Of a stretch of 64,000 nucleotides of DNA, positions 1 through 9,666 are shown piece by piece; positions within the stretch are counted from its first letter, which is position 1; every line of letters begins with the position of its first letter. Both the position numbers and the translations under genes were made by a program. Under the pieces are notes generated by a model. That model did no database searches and was not told where the DNA came from. It saw only the letters and a list, made by a program, of their open reading frames with translations. The DNA lies in the NCBI RefSeq assembly GCF_002355635.1, contig NZ_AP017558.1:1488001-1552000 (forward strand). Reading direction: 5' to 3'. Source of the DNA: Halopenitus persicus (GTDB taxonomy: Archaea > Halobacteriota > Halobacteria > Halobacteriales > Haloferacaceae).

Positions 1-754
1 CCGTCCAGGTGCCGGTCGAGCCGCCGGCGACGTGGTCGGCGACGTCGCCCAGGTCCGAGCCCTCCTCGCGGAAGGCCTCCTCACACAGCTCCAGCAGCCA
101 CGACCGGATCACCGCGCCGTTGTTCCAGGTCCGGGCGACCGACTCCATGTCGAGGTCGAACCGCCCCTCGTGAAGCAGCTCGAACCCCTCGCCGTACGCC
201 TGCATCAGCGCGTACTCGACGCCGTTGTGAACCATCTTCACGTAGTGGCCCGCCCCGGACTCACCCATCCGGTCGTGGCCATCGGGTCCGGTTGCGACGG
301 CATCGAAGACGGGAACCAGTTCCTCGTAGGCCCACGCCGGCCCGCCGATCATCAGCGAGAAGCCCGTCTCGGCGCTGGCGGGACCGCCGGAGGTGCCGCA
401 GTCGAGGTAGGCCGCGTCGGTCGCCTCGGCACGCCGAACCGAGGCCTGAAAGCGGGAGTTCCCGCCGTCGACGACGACGTCGTCGCTCCCGAGGTGCGGC
501 TCGAGGTCGTCGAGCGTGGCGTCGACCGCCTCGCCCGCGGGAACCATCAGCCAGATCCGCTTGCCGGCCTCGCCGCCCGAATCGAGCCGGTCACAGAGGT
601 CGGCCACCGAGTCCGCCGGCTCGGCACCGGCCTCGGCCGCGGTCGCGGTCGCCTCCGCCGAGAGGTCGAAGGCCACCACGTCGTGGCCCGCATCGAGACA
701 CCGGTCGACGACGATCCGTCCCATCCGACCCAAACCGATGACGCCCAGTTGCAT
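1..754 (-). CDS. gnd: 6-phosphogluconate dehydrogenase (decarboxylating), 3' end cut by window
   Basis: Oxidises and decarboxylates 6-phosphogluconate to ribulose-5-phosphate, the haloarchaeal route to pentoses. The translation starts MQLGVIGLGRMG, a Rossmann NAD(P) motif (GxGxxG), and continues with the family signature GGPASAETGFSLMIGG and the catalytic-lysine stretch GAGHYVKMVHNGVEY. The ATG (cat at 752-754) is followed at once by the Rossmann strand, so the start is well supported. The reading frame is open to base 1; the C-terminal helical domain is only partly present, so this is a fragment because of the window edge, not a broken gene. It is co-directional with pstA but separated from it by about 160 bp containing a tandem repeat. 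Confidence 0.9.
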   Translation of the reverse strand, partial: MQLGVIGLGRMGRIVVDRCLDAGHDVVAFDLSAEATATAAEAGAEPADSVADLCDRLDSGGEAGKRIWLMVPAGEAVDATLDDLEPHLGSDDVVVDGGNSRFQASVRRAEATDAAYLDCGTSGGPASAETGFSLMIGGPAWAYEELVPVFDAVATGPDGHDRMGESGAGHYVKMVHNGVEYALMQAYGEGFELLHEGRFDLDMESVARTWNNGAVIRSWLLELCEEAFREEGSDLGDVADHVAGGSTGTWT

Positions 755-822
755 ACGCGGGAGGTCGGGAGGCCGGTCCCTAGTGGTTGCGATCGGTGGC
801 GGGCCAGGGCAGGTCACGGTCG

Positions 823-899
823 AAAAACGCGGCGAACGACGTTCCGGAGGAAAAACCGGCGAACGACGTTCCGGAGGAAAAACCGGCGAACGACGATGG
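823..899. repeat. 27-bp tandem repeat downstream of pstA
   Basis: About 2.8 copies of a 27-bp unit (aaaaaccggcgaacgacg followed by ttccggagg). The first copy carries a one-base length variant. It lies about 15 bp past the pstA stop codon and before gnd. No coding role is seen. It belongs to the set of gene-end tandem repeats seen across the window. Confidence 0.9.
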
Positions 900-914
900 C
901 GGTGGCCGTCGTCC

Positions 915-1892
915 TCAGGTGTCGCTGCGCTGGTACCGGTTGCGCAGCAGGATCGCGGTCGCGTTGAGCAGGATCATCGTCGCGAGCAGGACGACGACGC
1001 CGGCGGCGACCACGCCGTAGCGGAACTCCGGCTGCGGCCGGGCCCGCCAGTTGTAGATCTGCATCGGCATCGCGCTCACGCTGTCGAAGAGCGTGGTCGG
1101 CACGCTGAAGACGCTCGTGGCGGCGCCGATCATGATGAGCGGCGCGGTCTCGCCGATGGCGCGACCCAGCGCGAGGATCGTTCCGGTGAGGATCCCCGGC
1201 AGCGCCTGCGGGAGCGTGACGTTCCGGAGCGTCTGCCACTCGCTTGCGCCCATCCCGCGGCTCGCCTGTCGGTAGGAGTCGGGGACGGCGCGCAGCGCCT
1301 CCTGGGAGGAGACGATGACGATCGGCAACACGAGCAGGCCGACGGTCAGCCCGCCGACGAGGACGATCCCGCTATCGAAGCCGATCCCGCGCACGAAAAC
1401 GGCGAGGCCGAGCAGCCCGTAGACGACCGAGGGAACGCCCGCGAGGTTGGCGATGTTGATCCGGACGATCCGAGTGATCCGGTTCTCGGGCGCGTACTCC
1501 TCCAGGTAGACCGCCGCCCCGATCCCGATCGGGAAGACGGCGAAGACCATCACGACCAGGATGAGCAGCGACCCGACGATCGGGGCGAGGAACCCGGCCT
1601 CGGCCGGGGTCCGCGAGGGGAGACTCGTGAGGAACTGCCAGTCGACCCAGGAGCTATGCGCGGGATCGAGGAGCGAGAAGGCGTCGACCGCGACGTACGC
1701 GAGGAGGATGAACACCATCGCGATCCCGGAGAGCGCGGCGAACAGGAGCGCGTACGCGAACGCCTTGTCGCGGAGCGCACGGTACAGCGGACCCCAGCCG
1801 CTTCGGGCGAACGGGTTGGTCCCCGATCCGGCTGCGGTCCCGTCCGCGGAGGCCCCCTCGCCGGCGGTTTCCGGATCCGGCTCGACGCTCAT
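915..1892 (-). CDS. pstA: Phosphate ABC transporter permease PstA
   Basis: Second membrane subunit of the high-affinity phosphate importer. 325 aa, hydrophilic N-terminal 35 residues, then six hydrophobic segments. The inner-membrane permease EAA loop is visible as EALRAVPDSYRQASRGMGAS followed by LPQALPGI, where the ATPase would dock. The ATG overlaps the pstC stop (ATGA), implying translational coupling. The next gene on the strand is gnd, not pstB, so the ATPase subunit must come from elsewhere. Confidence 0.93.
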   Translation of the reverse strand: MSVEPDPETAGEGASADGTAAGSGTNPFARSGWGPLYRALRDKAFAYALLFAALSGIAMVFILLAYVAVDAFSLLDPAHSSWVDWQFLTSLPSRTPAEAGFLAPIVGSLLILVVMVFAVFPIGIGAAVYLEEYAPENRITRIVRINIANLAGVPSVVYGLLGLAVFVRGIGFDSGIVLVGGLTVGLLVLPIVIVSSQEALRAVPDSYRQASRGMGASEWQTLRNVTLPQALPGILTGTILALGRAIGETAPLIMIGAATSVFSVPTTLFDSVSAMPMQIYNWRARPQPEFRYGVVAAGVVVLLATMILLNATAILLRNRYQRSDT

Positions 1893-2833
1893 CGGTACTC
1901 CTCCCGGAGCCGGTCACGGATGACCTCGGCGCCGATGTTCAAACTGAAGGTGAACACGAACAACACGAGCCCGAGCGCGAACATCGAGTAGTAGGCCGGC
2001 GTGCCGCCGCCGCCCTCGGCGTGGGCGACGTTGACCATCGCCGCCGTGATCGTCTCGCTCGACTGCAGCAGGTTCTGATCGATGTTCAGGATGCTCAACA
2101 TCCGCGGGGTCTGGCCGGCCGCGACGGTGACGGCCATCGTCTCCCCGATGGCTCGCGAGAGCGCGAGGACGAACGAGGAGAAGATGCCGGAGATCGCCGC
2201 GGGAACGACGACGCGCACCGAGGTGTCGAACTTCGTCGATCCGAGCCCGTAGGCAGCCTGCCGGAGGTCGTCGGGAACCGCCGAGAGCGCGTCCTCGGAG
2301 ATCGACGAGACCATCGGAATGATCATCACGCCGACCACGATCGAGGCGGACAGCGCGTTGAACGTGTCCACCGGGATGCCGGCCCAGCTGAGGAACGGCG
2401 TGATGTACACGAGCGCGAAGTAGCCGTAGACGATCGTCGGGATTCCGGCGAGGATCTCGAGGGCCGGTTTGAGCACCGACCGCGTGGTTTCGGAGGCGAA
2501 CTCGGAGAGGTACAGCGCGGCCGCGAGGCCGATCGGGAGCGCGATGACCGCCGAGACAACGGTGATCAGTATCGTGCCGCTCAACAGCGGCAGCACGCCG
2601 AACTTATACTCGCCGTCCCCCGTGAGCTGCGTCGGTTTCCACTCGGTTCCCGTGAGGAAATCGGTGACCGGAACCTGCGCGAAGAAGGTCGTCGCGTCCC
2701 GAAAGAGGGTGAGGATGATCCCGACGGTGATCAGGACCGTGAGGACCGCACACGCCAGGAAGACCCCCTTGACGACGCGCCCGGCTCGGCGTTCGCGGTC
2801 CGACCGTTCGCCGATCGCAGTGCTGGTCGTCAT
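1889..2833 (-). CDS. pstC: Phosphate ABC transporter permease PstC
   Basis: First membrane subunit of the phosphate importer, 314 aa with about six membrane segments. A typical EAA loop is seen (EDALSAVPDDLRQAAYGLGS, then VVVPAAISGIFSS) with the family motif LSRAIGETMAV. It starts 4 bp after the pstS stop and overlaps pstA by four bases, so pstSCA is one transcription unit. PstC and PstA form the heterodimeric channel that receives phosphate from PstS. Confidence 0.93.
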   Translation of the reverse strand: MTTSTAIGERSDRERRAGRVVKGVFLACAVLTVLITVGIILTLFRDATTFFAQVPVTDFLTGTEWKPTQLTGDGEYKFGVLPLLSGTILITVVSAVIALPIGLAAALYLSEFASETTRSVLKPALEILAGIPTIVYGYFALVYITPFLSWAGIPVDTFNALSASIVVGVMIIPMVSSISEDALSAVPDDLRQAAYGLGSTKFDTSVRVVVPAAISGIFSSFVLALSRAIGETMAVTVAAGQTPRMLSILNIDQNLLQSSETITAAMVNVAHAEGGGGTPAYYSMFALGLVLFVFTFSLNIGAEVIRDRLREEYR

Positions 2834-2837
2834 TGGG

Positions 2838-3818
2838 TCACTCGCTCACGGCCTCGTCGATCTTCGAGAGGTTGTTCTGGATCTCCTCGTCGTTCATCGG
2901 GACGTAGCCGATGTCGTCGGCGACGATCGACTGGTCGCCGGTCAACTCGATCGCGAACCGTATGAACGGCTCCAGCGCCGGATTCTCGGTCAGCCGGTTC
3001 CCGTTGACGTACCAGAAGATCGGCCGCGAGAGGGGATATTCACCGGTCGAGGCACCCTCCAGGCTCGGCGGCGTACAGCCGTCGCCGGCGTCGATGTTGA
3101 GCGCCTTCACCTGGTCCTGGTTGTTCGTGTAATACGAGAACGGGAGGTAACCGTGTGCGTATCGGCTCCCCTCGACGCCGGAGGCGATGATGTCGTCCTG
3201 TTCGGTGCCCTCGAAGTCGTCGCGGATCTGGCGGAACTTCCCGATGACCTCCTCGGTCCAGTAGTCGAAGGTCCCACTGGTCGTCGCGGGACCGTACAGC
3301 TCGAAGGGTTCGTCGGGCCACTCGGAGTTGACGTCCGACCACAGTTCGTTCTCCGCGTCGGGGTCCCAGATCTGACCCAGCTCCTCCATCGTCATACAGT
3401 CGACCCAGTCGGCCTCGTTGTTGGCGATCGCGGTCAGCGCGTCGCCGGCACACTGGATCTCGATCGGCTCGAAGCCGTTCTCCCGGCACCGCTCGACCTC
3501 CTCCTCGAGGATGGGTCGCGAGGCGCCGTTGATGTCGCTGTCGCCCGGAATGAAGAACTGTTCGAACCCGCCGGTCGTCCCGTCCGAGGAAACCGAGAGG
3601 TTCACGCCGTCGTTCTCCTGCTGATACTCCTCGGCGACGGCCTCGGAGAGCGGGAAGACCGTACTGCTACCGGTGATGCGGATCTCCCGTTCGTTGCCAC
3701 CGCCCAGACAGCCGGCGAGGCCGACGGTCGCCGCCGCGCCCGCCGTCGTGAGGAACCGACGTCGCGTTCCGAACCTCGTTCGATCGCCGCGGTTGGACAC
3801 GTCCATCATCCGGGACAA
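2838..3818 (-). CDS. pstS: Phosphate-binding lipoprotein PstS
   Basis: Extracellular substrate-binding protein of the phosphate importer, 326 aa. The N-terminus has a twin-arginine signal (TRRRFLTTAGAAATVGLAG) ending in a lipobox cysteine (LAGC), as usual for haloarchaeal Tat lipoproteins. The mature part begins with the PstS strand ITGSSTVFPLSEAVAEEY and contains a phosphate-loop-like ATTSGTFDYW. Two other in-frame ATGs lie 9 and 12 nt inside, so the exact start is uncertain. First gene of the pstSCA operon. Confidence 0.93.
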   Translation of the reverse strand: MSRMMDVSNRGDRTRFGTRRRFLTTAGAAATVGLAGCLGGGNEREIRITGSSTVFPLSEAVAEEYQQENDGVNLSVSSDGTTGGFEQFFIPGDSDINGASRPILEEEVERCRENGFEPIEIQCAGDALTAIANNEADWVDCMTMEELGQIWDPDAENELWSDVNSEWPDEPFELYGPATTSGTFDYWTEEVIGKFRQIRDDFEGTEQDDIIASGVEGSRYAHGYLPFSYYTNNQDQVKALNIDAGDGCTPPSLEGASTGEYPLSRPIFWYVNGNRLTENPALEPFIRFAIELTGDQSIVADDIGYVPMNDEEIQNNLSKIDEAVSE

Positions 3819-3839
3819 GTCGAGACGGAGGGATGAACG

Positions 3840-3890
3840 CTACTATTAGCGGTATCTATTCGACATATCCCTATATAGTCCAATATAGAC
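3840..3890 (-). promoter_or_regulatory. Promoter region of pstS
   Basis: AT-rich island in a GC-rich background, upstream of pstS. Read on the minus strand it holds TATA-like elements: ctaatagta at 3841-3849, about 27 nt before the start and fitting a leaderless mRNA, and gactatatag at 3871-3880 further up. The two elements may mean a second start site or an overlapping phosphate-responsive operator; no operator was proved. Confidence 0.5.
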
Positions 3891-4043
3891 ACGGCAGTGA
3901 GTATTGTGAATCGCTCGAGGTCACGCGGTTCGAGACGCAACCCGTCAGCACGGAACGCGGGAGCGTTCCGTCCGATCCCGAGGCACTCGGGCCGCTCGAC
4001 CCGTATATCGGGCGAAATCGAGGACGAGATGAAACCGGTCGAG

Positions 4044-4106
4044 ACGAAAACGGGCACGGTGGACGAAACGACCGAGACGGAGGGCGAAACGACCGAGACG
4101 ACCCGA
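4044..4106. repeat. Degenerate tandem repeat downstream of hisS
   Basis: Imperfect repeats built on gcgaaacgaccgagacg (two good copies and one weaker copy) just beyond the hisS stop at 4116-4118. Same type of gene-end repeat as elsewhere in the window but more eroded. Confidence 0.6.
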
Positions 4107-4115
4107 GCAACGAGC

Positions 4116-5432
4116 CTAGGCGTAGTCGTCGTACGTCGGTCGCCCCGATTCGGGCGGGAACTCCGTGACGGGAACGGTGGTCTGGTCGCCGCTCGCCATC
4201 GACTTGACCGTCACCTCGTCGTTGGCCAGGTCCTGCTCGCCGACGATGACGGTCGTTTCGGCGTTGATCGAGTCGGCGTAGCCGAGCTGGCCGCCGAAGC
4301 CGCGGTCCACGAGGTCGGACTCGACGACGTGTCCGAGCGCGCGCAGGTCGCGGGCGATCCGGGCGGCCTCCTCGCGGGTGTCGCCGACCGAGAGCACGTA
4401 GTAGTCGGTTTCCAGCGTCTCCTCGGGCCAGACGCCGGCCCGCTGACAGAGCAGCTTGAGGGTCGCGTGTCCGGGCGCAACCCCGACCGCGGGAGTGGGC
4501 TGGCCGCCGAAGCTCTCGATGAGGTCGTCGTAGCGCCCGCCGCCGAAGACCGACCGGGAGACCTCGCCGGTCGAGTCGAAGCACTCGAAGACGACGCCGG
4601 TGTAGTAATCGAGCCCGCGGGCGGTGGTCAACGAGACGTCACAGTACTCGCCGGCGCCGAAGTCGTCGGCGGCCGCCAGGACCGCACGGAGGTTCTCGAC
4701 GGCGGCCTCGACGTCCGCCCCGCCTGCCTCGGCGACCGCGTCCAGATCGTCGACGCCATCGACGCCGACGATGAGGTCATCGAACTCGCGGGCGGTCGAC
4801 CGGTCGATTCCGGCCTCCGAAAGCAGCGTCAAGTACTCGGCGTCGTCGATCTTCGCGCGCTTGTCGACCGCCCGGATCGCCGCGGCGGTGTCGACCGCGT
4901 CCGGATCGTCGGCCAGCGCCCGCACCAGTCCGCCGAGGACGTCCCGGTGGGAGACCCGAAACTCGAAATCGTCGCCGGTCAACCCGAGGGACGTGAGCGC
5001 GTCCGCCGCGACCGCGAGAACCTCCGCGTCGGCCTCCGGCTCCGCGGACCCGAAGACGTCGATGTTGGTCTGGTAGAACTCCCGGAATCGCCCCTGCTGG
5101 ACCTGCTCGTATCGCCAGAACGGGCGGGTGGAAACCCACTTGATCGGCTTCGAGAGCTCCTGACCCCTCGCGACGACCATGCGCGCGACGGTCGGGGTGA
5201 GCTCGGGCGTCAACGCGACGTCGCGACCGCCCTGGTCGGTGAAGGAGTAGAGCTCCTCGACGATCCCCTCGCCGGATTTGTCCGTGTACATTCGGGTGCG
5301 CTCGAGCGCGGGCGTGGCGATCTCGCGGAAGCCGTACCGCTTGGCGGCGGCCTCGATCGTGTCGGTCACCTCGCGGCGAGCCGACTGCTCGCCGGGATAG
5401 AAGTCACGAAATCCCTTGAGTCGGTCGTACAT
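4116..5432 (-). CDS. hisS: Histidyl-tRNA synthetase
   Basis: Class II synthetase charging tRNA-His, 438 aa from MYDRLKGFRDFYPGEQ. This start was chosen over an upstream in-frame ATG at 5495 because the family begins right at the FRDF motif. Motif 1-like and motif 2 (RYEQVQQGRFREFYQTNID) are present, as are the HisRS-specific LTTARGLDYYTGVVFECF and the class II motif 3 region GVAPGHATLKLL. The C-terminal anticodon-binding domain follows. Gene ends near a degenerate repeat. Confidence 0.95.
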   Translation of the reverse strand: MYDRLKGFRDFYPGEQSARREVTDTIEAAAKRYGFREIATPALERTRMYTDKSGEGIVEELYSFTDQGGRDVALTPELTPTVARMVVARGQELSKPIKWVSTRPFWRYEQVQQGRFREFYQTNIDVFGSAEPEADAEVLAVAADALTSLGLTGDDFEFRVSHRDVLGGLVRALADDPDAVDTAAAIRAVDKRAKIDDAEYLTLLSEAGIDRSTAREFDDLIVGVDGVDDLDAVAEAGGADVEAAVENLRAVLAAADDFGAGEYCDVSLTTARGLDYYTGVVFECFDSTGEVSRSVFGGGRYDDLIESFGGQPTPAVGVAPGHATLKLLCQRAGVWPEETLETDYYVLSVGDTREEAARIARDLRALGHVVESDLVDRGFGGQLGYADSINAETTVIVGEQDLANDEVTVKSMASGDQTTVPVTEFPPESGRPTYDDYA

Positions 5433-5506
5433 ACGCCGCGGTTCGACCAGCGGGCGCTTGAAACCATCCCTTCGGGATCGACGGGAACCTGACAAAAGGA
5501 GCCGAC

Positions 5507-6100
5507 TCAGCCGATTCGACCGCGAACGTAGGTCTGTTCGTGGTCGGGGAAGACCGCCGTGACCGCCGCCTCGCCGTGCGTCTCCGCGAGGAGAGCGCGG
5601 AGCTCGTCCTCGTAATCGGCCTTGGCGATCTCCTCGCTCGGGCCGGTCTCGACCTCGAAGGTCTCCTCGACGAGCCGGTCGACGGCGTGGCGGCCGAACC
5701 CCGACAGCGGAGCCAGGTAATCGACGTCGTGACGGTCCTCGAGGCTCTGCGCCTGGGCCCGGGAGACGGTCGGAACGCGGTCGTCCCGCCGGGTCCCGTC
5801 GGCGATCGCGTCGACGTCGAGCGCCGCGATGGCTTCGAGGGCGTGTTCGTGGACGTGTTGGATGCCGTTTCGCGGATAGCCGTCCTCGTGCATCCGGTCG
5901 ACCGCCTCGCGGGCGACCGACTCCTCGAGGGCGACGCGCTCGAAGGGGAACCCGAGCGCGTCGGCCGCCCGTTCCGCGTGTTGCCAGTCATCGGTGATGC
6001 CGAAGCTGCCGGTGACACACCGAACGTCATAAAAGCGGTCGAGCAGCACGGCCGCGAGCGAGGAGTCCTTGCCGCCGCTGTACAGGAGGGCCAGCTCCAT
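5507..6100 (-). CDS. PP-loop ATPase superfamily protein (DUF7411-like)
   Basis: 197 aa. The N-terminus ELALLYSGGKDSSLAAVLL is a textbook PP-loop (SGGKDS) that binds ATP pyrophosphate in adenylating enzymes such as tRNA-thiolation and asparagine synthase-like proteins. A second conserved patch, DAIADGTRRDDRVP, fits the nucleotide fold. Substrate is unknown. It sits 2 bp after the PDCD5 gene on the same strand, so they are likely cotranscribed; this pairing is common in haloarchaea. The DUF number is recalled, not searched. Confidence 0.8.
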   Translation of the reverse strand: MELALLYSGGKDSSLAAVLLDRFYDVRCVTGSFGITDDWQHAERAADALGFPFERVALEESVAREAVDRMHEDGYPRNGIQHVHEHALEAIAALDVDAIADGTRRDDRVPTVSRAQAQSLEDRHDVDYLAPLSGFGRHAVDRLVEETFEVETGPSEEIAKADYEDELRALLAETHGEAAVTAVFPDHEQTYVRGRIG

Positions 6101-6102
6101 CC

Positions 6103-6453
6103 TCAGCGCCGGCGGATGTCGAAGCTCTTCTGCTCGGGCTGGAGCTCGCGCAGGAGCTCCTTCATCTGGTCCTCGTCGATCCGACCCTGCACGCGACCGC
6201 TCTGGGCCAGCGCCGCGACCTGCTTTTTCACCTGCGCGGCGAAGTCGGGTTTCGACATCTCGACCGCGTTGAGCCGCTGGCGGGCCCCGTCGGTGAGGTG
6301 CTGTTTGAGGACGGCCTCCTGTTGGGCCTCCGCCTGCTGGCGGGCCGCCTCCTGGGCCTCCTCGTTCCCGCCGCCCTGGGCGCGATCCTGGAGTTCCTGT
6401 CGCTTCTGTTCACGGAGTTCCTCGAGCCGATCGTCGTCGGGATTGCCGCTCAT
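6103..6453 (-). CDS. PDCD5-family DNA-binding protein
   Basis: 116 aa, highly charged. The first 60 residues form a long Gln/Glu/Arg-rich helix. The C-terminal half carries the family core [20 protein letters not shown] and ends with [14 protein letters not shown], which closely fits archaeal homologues of human PDCD5. The archaeal protein binds nucleic acid in vitro; its role is not settled. Two bases separate it from the PP-loop gene. The S19e ribosomal gene often found upstream in other archaea is not here. Confidence 0.9.
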   Translation of the reverse strand: MSGNPDDDRLEELREQKRQELQDRAQGGGNEEAQEAARQQAEAQQEAVLKQHLTDGARQRLNAVEMSKPDFAAQVKKQVAALAQSGRVQGRIDEDQMKELLRELQPEQKSFDIRRR

Positions 6454-6563
6454 ACGGATCCCTTTCGGCTACTCGCGAAAAACGATTTCGGAGGCGAAGA
6501 CCGATCGGAGCGATCAACGGGACGATCCGTCCGGGTGATCGAAGCGACGACCGAACCTCGGGG

Positions 6564-7955
6564 TCACCCGGAAAAGAGGCTCGAGTGAACCGGCGCGTGC
6601 GAGGCGCCGGACCCGTCGGTCACCGGCTCCGCGGGTTCGGCGGCGTCGACGACCGACTTGCCGTCGGTCCCGGACCGGATGAAATCGCGGACCGGCGGCC
6701 CGACGCTCTCGGGTTCGACGAGGAACGCGTCGTGGCCGTGGTCGGAGTCGATGCGGTGGTGGGCCACCGGCACGTCGGAGTCGCGGAACGCCTCGGCGAG
6801 GTCGACGGACTGGTCGACGGTGAAATGCCAGTCCTGCGAGAAGGACATCACCAGCGCCTCGCCGGTGAACGCCGCGAGGGCGTCCGCGTCGTCAGCGTAC
6901 CCGCCCGCGAGGTCGTACTCGTCCATCGCGCGGGTGAGATAGAGGTAGCTGTTCGCGTCGAACCGCTCCGCGAACGACCCGGCGTTGTAGTCCAGGTAGG
7001 ACTCGACCTCGCGGTACGGGAAGAAGGCGGCCGTCGGGTTCTCGGGAACGTCGAGTCCCTCCCCGCGCGTCAGCGAGTCGCGGCCGGCCGACCGCCGGCC
7101 GAACTTGCGGTCCATCGAGGACTTCGAGAGGTACATCACGTGGCCGATCTGCCTGGCCAATCCGAGCCCGGTGTCCGGCGTGGGGCGGTCGCCGTAGTAG
7201 TCGCCGCCGTTCCAGTTCGGGTCCGACCGGATGGCCCGCCTCGCGATCGCGTCCAGCGCGAGACACTGCGGGTCGAGGCGGGCCGCCGTCGCGATCGCGA
7301 TCAGGTAGTCGGCGTCGTCGGGATACCGTTTCCCCCAGTCGAGCACGTTCATCCCGCCGACGCTGCCGCCGACGACCGCCCGGAGCCGGCCGACGCCGAG
7401 GTGATCGAGCAGCCGGCGCTGGGCGCGGGTCCAGTCGGCGACCTGTACGGGCGGGAAGTCGAGCGCCCAGCGGTCGTGGTCGACCTCCCTGTCGGAGTCG
7501 ACGTCGTCCGGTCGCCGGCTCGCTGGCCCGGAGCTGCCGTAACACGACCCCGGAACGTTCGCGCAGACGACGTAGTACTCGGTGGTGTCGATCGCCTTGC
7601 CCGGTCCGACGACGTCGTCCCACCACGCCCGGGCCTGGCCGGCCTGGTTCGGCGACTCCTCGTCGGCGTCACCGGCGGCAGCGTCAGTGCTCGCGTCCCC
7701 GTTTTCGTCGGCGGCCGCGTCCACGGTTCCGTCGGCGGCCGCGCCGGCGCCCCCGCCCGTCTCCGGGTCCCGGATCTCCGGCGTCCGCGCGACGTTCTGG
7801 CTGCCGGTCAACGCGTGACAGACGAGGATCGCGTTGTCGCCGGTGAACTCCCCGTAGGTCTCGTAGGCGATCCGCAACTCGGGGATCGATCGGCCACATT
7901 CGAAGGTGTACTCCCCGAGCGAGGCGATCCCGGCGTCGTGTGGTGTCGTTGTCAT
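6564..7955 (-). CDS. metX: Homoserine O-acetyltransferase
   Basis: Transfers acetyl from acetyl-CoA to homoserine, the activating step of methionine synthesis. 463 aa alpha/beta hydrolase fold. The start [20 protein letters not shown] leads into the family strand [12 protein letters not shown]. The nucleophile elbow is GGSVGGMN (Ser) and the catalytic His lies in [10 protein letters not shown]. An Ala/Asp/Gly-rich stretch of about 45 residues near residues 65-110, absent from bacterial enzymes, looks like a haloarchaeal linker insert. Downstream of metY with a 96-bp gap; the pair makes homocysteine by direct sulfhydrylation. Confidence 0.93.
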   Translation of the reverse strand: MTTTPHDAGIASLGEYTFECGRSIPELRIAYETYGEFTGDNAILVCHALTGSQNVARTPEIRDPETGGGAGAAADGTVDAAADENGDASTDAAAGDADEESPNQAGQARAWWDDVVGPGKAIDTTEYYVVCANVPGSCYGSSGPASRRPDDVDSDREVDHDRWALDFPPVQVADWTRAQRRLLDHLGVGRLRAVVGGSVGGMNVLDWGKRYPDDADYLIAIATAARLDPQCLALDAIARRAIRSDPNWNGGDYYGDRPTPDTGLGLARQIGHVMYLSKSSMDRKFGRRSAGRDSLTRGEGLDVPENPTAAFFPYREVESYLDYNAGSFAERFDANSYLYLTRAMDEYDLAGGYADDADALAAFTGEALVMSFSQDWHFTVDQSVDLAEAFRDSDVPVAHHRIDSDHGHDAFLVEPESVGPPVRDFIRSGTDGKSVVDAAEPAEPVTDGSGASHAPVHSSLFSG

Positions 7956-8051
7956 CGGTTGGCTATGAGTGGGACGTTCGTTCGGGCGACGTCGGAGGAC
8001 GGGTCGATGATGCCGTCCGAGTCGGGAACGATCATCCGTCGATCCTGGCGG

Positions 8052-9371
8052 TCATCGGTCGGTCCCGACCGGCGAGGCGTCGTCTTCGGCGCCGGCGGTC
8101 GATCCGGCCGCGAGGCCGGCATCGAGGTCGGCGAGGAGGTCCGCGGGATCCTCGAGGCCGACGGAGAGACGCAGCATCTCCGGGAAGACGCCGGCCGCGC
8201 GCTGGGCCTCGCGGTCCATCTGTGCATGCGTGGTGGAGGCGGGGTGGATGATTAACGATTTCGCGTCGCCGACGTTGGCGAGGAAGCTCGTCAGCTCGAC
8301 GGACTCACAGAGCGTCTTGGCCGCCTCGTAGCCGTCCGCGACGCCGAAGGTGACCATCCCGCCGTAGCCGTCGAGGTATTTCGAGGCGTTGTCGTGGGTC
8401 TCGTGGCCCTCGAGGCCGGGGTACGCGACCCACTCGACGCGGTCGTCGTCCTGCAGGAACTCGGCCACCGTCCGGGCGTTCTCGCAGTGGCGATCCATCC
8501 GCAGCGGAAGCGTCTCGATCCCCTGGATCGTCTGCCAGGCGTCGAAGGGTGACTGCTGGCCCCCGGTCGGCCGGACGCCGCGCTGTCGGGCGACGTTCGC
8601 GAACGCGGCGTCGCCGAACCGCTCGACGAAGTCGATCGGGAACGCGGGGCTTTGCCCGGAGAGTTCGTCGTAGCCGGCGTCCGGGTGGTCCCAGGGGAAC
8701 GTGCCGCCGTCGACGACCACGCCGCCGACGGTGGTGCCGTTGCCGGTGATCCACTTCGTGGTCGACTCCCAGACGACGTCCGCGCCGTGTTCGAACGGGC
8801 GGCACAGCGCCGGGGTCGCGAACGTGTTGTCGACGACGAGCGGGACGGCGTGGTCGTGGGCGATCCCGGCCAACCGCTCGAGGTCCGGGGTCACGAGCGA
8901 GGGGTTGGCGATCGTCTCGACGTGGACGAAGGCGGTGTCCTCGTCGATCGCCTCGGCGTACGCGTCGTACTCGAGGGTGTCGACGAGCCGGGCCTCCACC
9001 CCGCGACGGTCGGCGATCGTCGTGAAATACGTGGACGTGCCGCCGTACATCTCCGCGGCCGCGACCACGTTGTCGCCCGCGGACGCGAGCACGGTCGTGA
9101 TCGCGTCGATCGCGGCCATGCCTGAGCCGGTCGCGACCGCATCGCTGCCGCCCTCGAGGTCGGTGATCCGGTCCTCGAGCGCGCCGACGGTGGGGTTCGA
9201 CAGCCGGGAGTAGATGTGGCCGTCGGCCCGAAGCGCGTACATCTCCGCCGTCGTGTCGGCGTCCTCGAAGACGTAGGAGGTGGTCTGATGGATCGGGATC
9301 GCGCGCGAGCCGGTCGCCGGATCCGGGTCGGCTCCGGCGTGGAGGCTCCGGGTCTGGAACCCTCGAGTCAT
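8052..9371 (-). CDS. metY: O-acetylhomoserine sulfhydrylase
   Basis: PLP enzyme making homocysteine from O-acetylhomoserine and sulfide, 439 aa. The start is GFQTRSLHAGADPDPATGSR; Cys/Met-metabolism signatures are visible: SRLSNPTVGALEDRI, GSGMAAID, and the PLP lysine in WESTTKWITGNGTTVGG. The C-terminus has the substrate-site LSVGLEDPADLLADL. First gene of metY-metX, with a clear TATA element about 30 nt before the ATG, so the mRNA is probably leaderless. Confidence 0.94.
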   Translation of the reverse strand: MTRGFQTRSLHAGADPDPATGSRAIPIHQTTSYVFEDADTTAEMYALRADGHIYSRLSNPTVGALEDRITDLEGGSDAVATGSGMAAIDAITTVLASAGDNVVAAAEMYGGTSTYFTTIADRRGVEARLVDTLEYDAYAEAIDEDTAFVHVETIANPSLVTPDLERLAGIAHDHAVPLVVDNTFATPALCRPFEHGADVVWESTTKWITGNGTTVGGVVVDGGTFPWDHPDAGYDELSGQSPAFPIDFVERFGDAAFANVARQRGVRPTGGQQSPFDAWQTIQGIETLPLRMDRHCENARTVAEFLQDDDRVEWVAYPGLEGHETHDNASKYLDGYGGMVTFGVADGYEAAKTLCESVELTSFLANVGDAKSLIIHPASTTHAQMDREAQRAAGVFPEMLRLSVGLEDPADLLADLDAGLAAGSTAGAEDDASPVGTDR

Positions 9372-9393
9372 GTACTATACGCATATCACTCAG

Positions 9394-9410
9394 GATATCT
9401 ATAACCCACA
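9394..9410 (-). promoter_or_regulatory. Promoter of metY-metX
   Basis: On the minus strand the sequence reads gggttatagatatcc, a strong TATA-like box about 26-34 nt before the metY ATG. Spacing fits a leaderless transcript. Confidence 0.6.
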
Positions 9411-9666
9411 GTTACGGCAAGATCTGCCGCACCCCGATCGTGGTGCCATACGGCACGAACCGCGGCCGTCCACTCCGTGCTCGAGCGTCGGACCGCCGCC
9501 GCCGCGCCGCTTGAGCACGGCCGATAGAACTATGTGATTTACTTACACACTCAACAAGAAGGCGAAAAGGAGGACGTCGATCAGGACGCGGTGGGGGATC
9601 AGGGAGGATGGAGGGGATCGAACGAGACGTTCCCACGGGAAACGTCTCCGGGAGGACTAACAACGA

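Noticed and set aside
32-1991. Long plus-strand open frames over gnd, pstA and pstC
   Set aside because: They are rich in Arg/Gly/Asp without any domain and lie opposite well-supported genes; typical high-GC antisense shadows.
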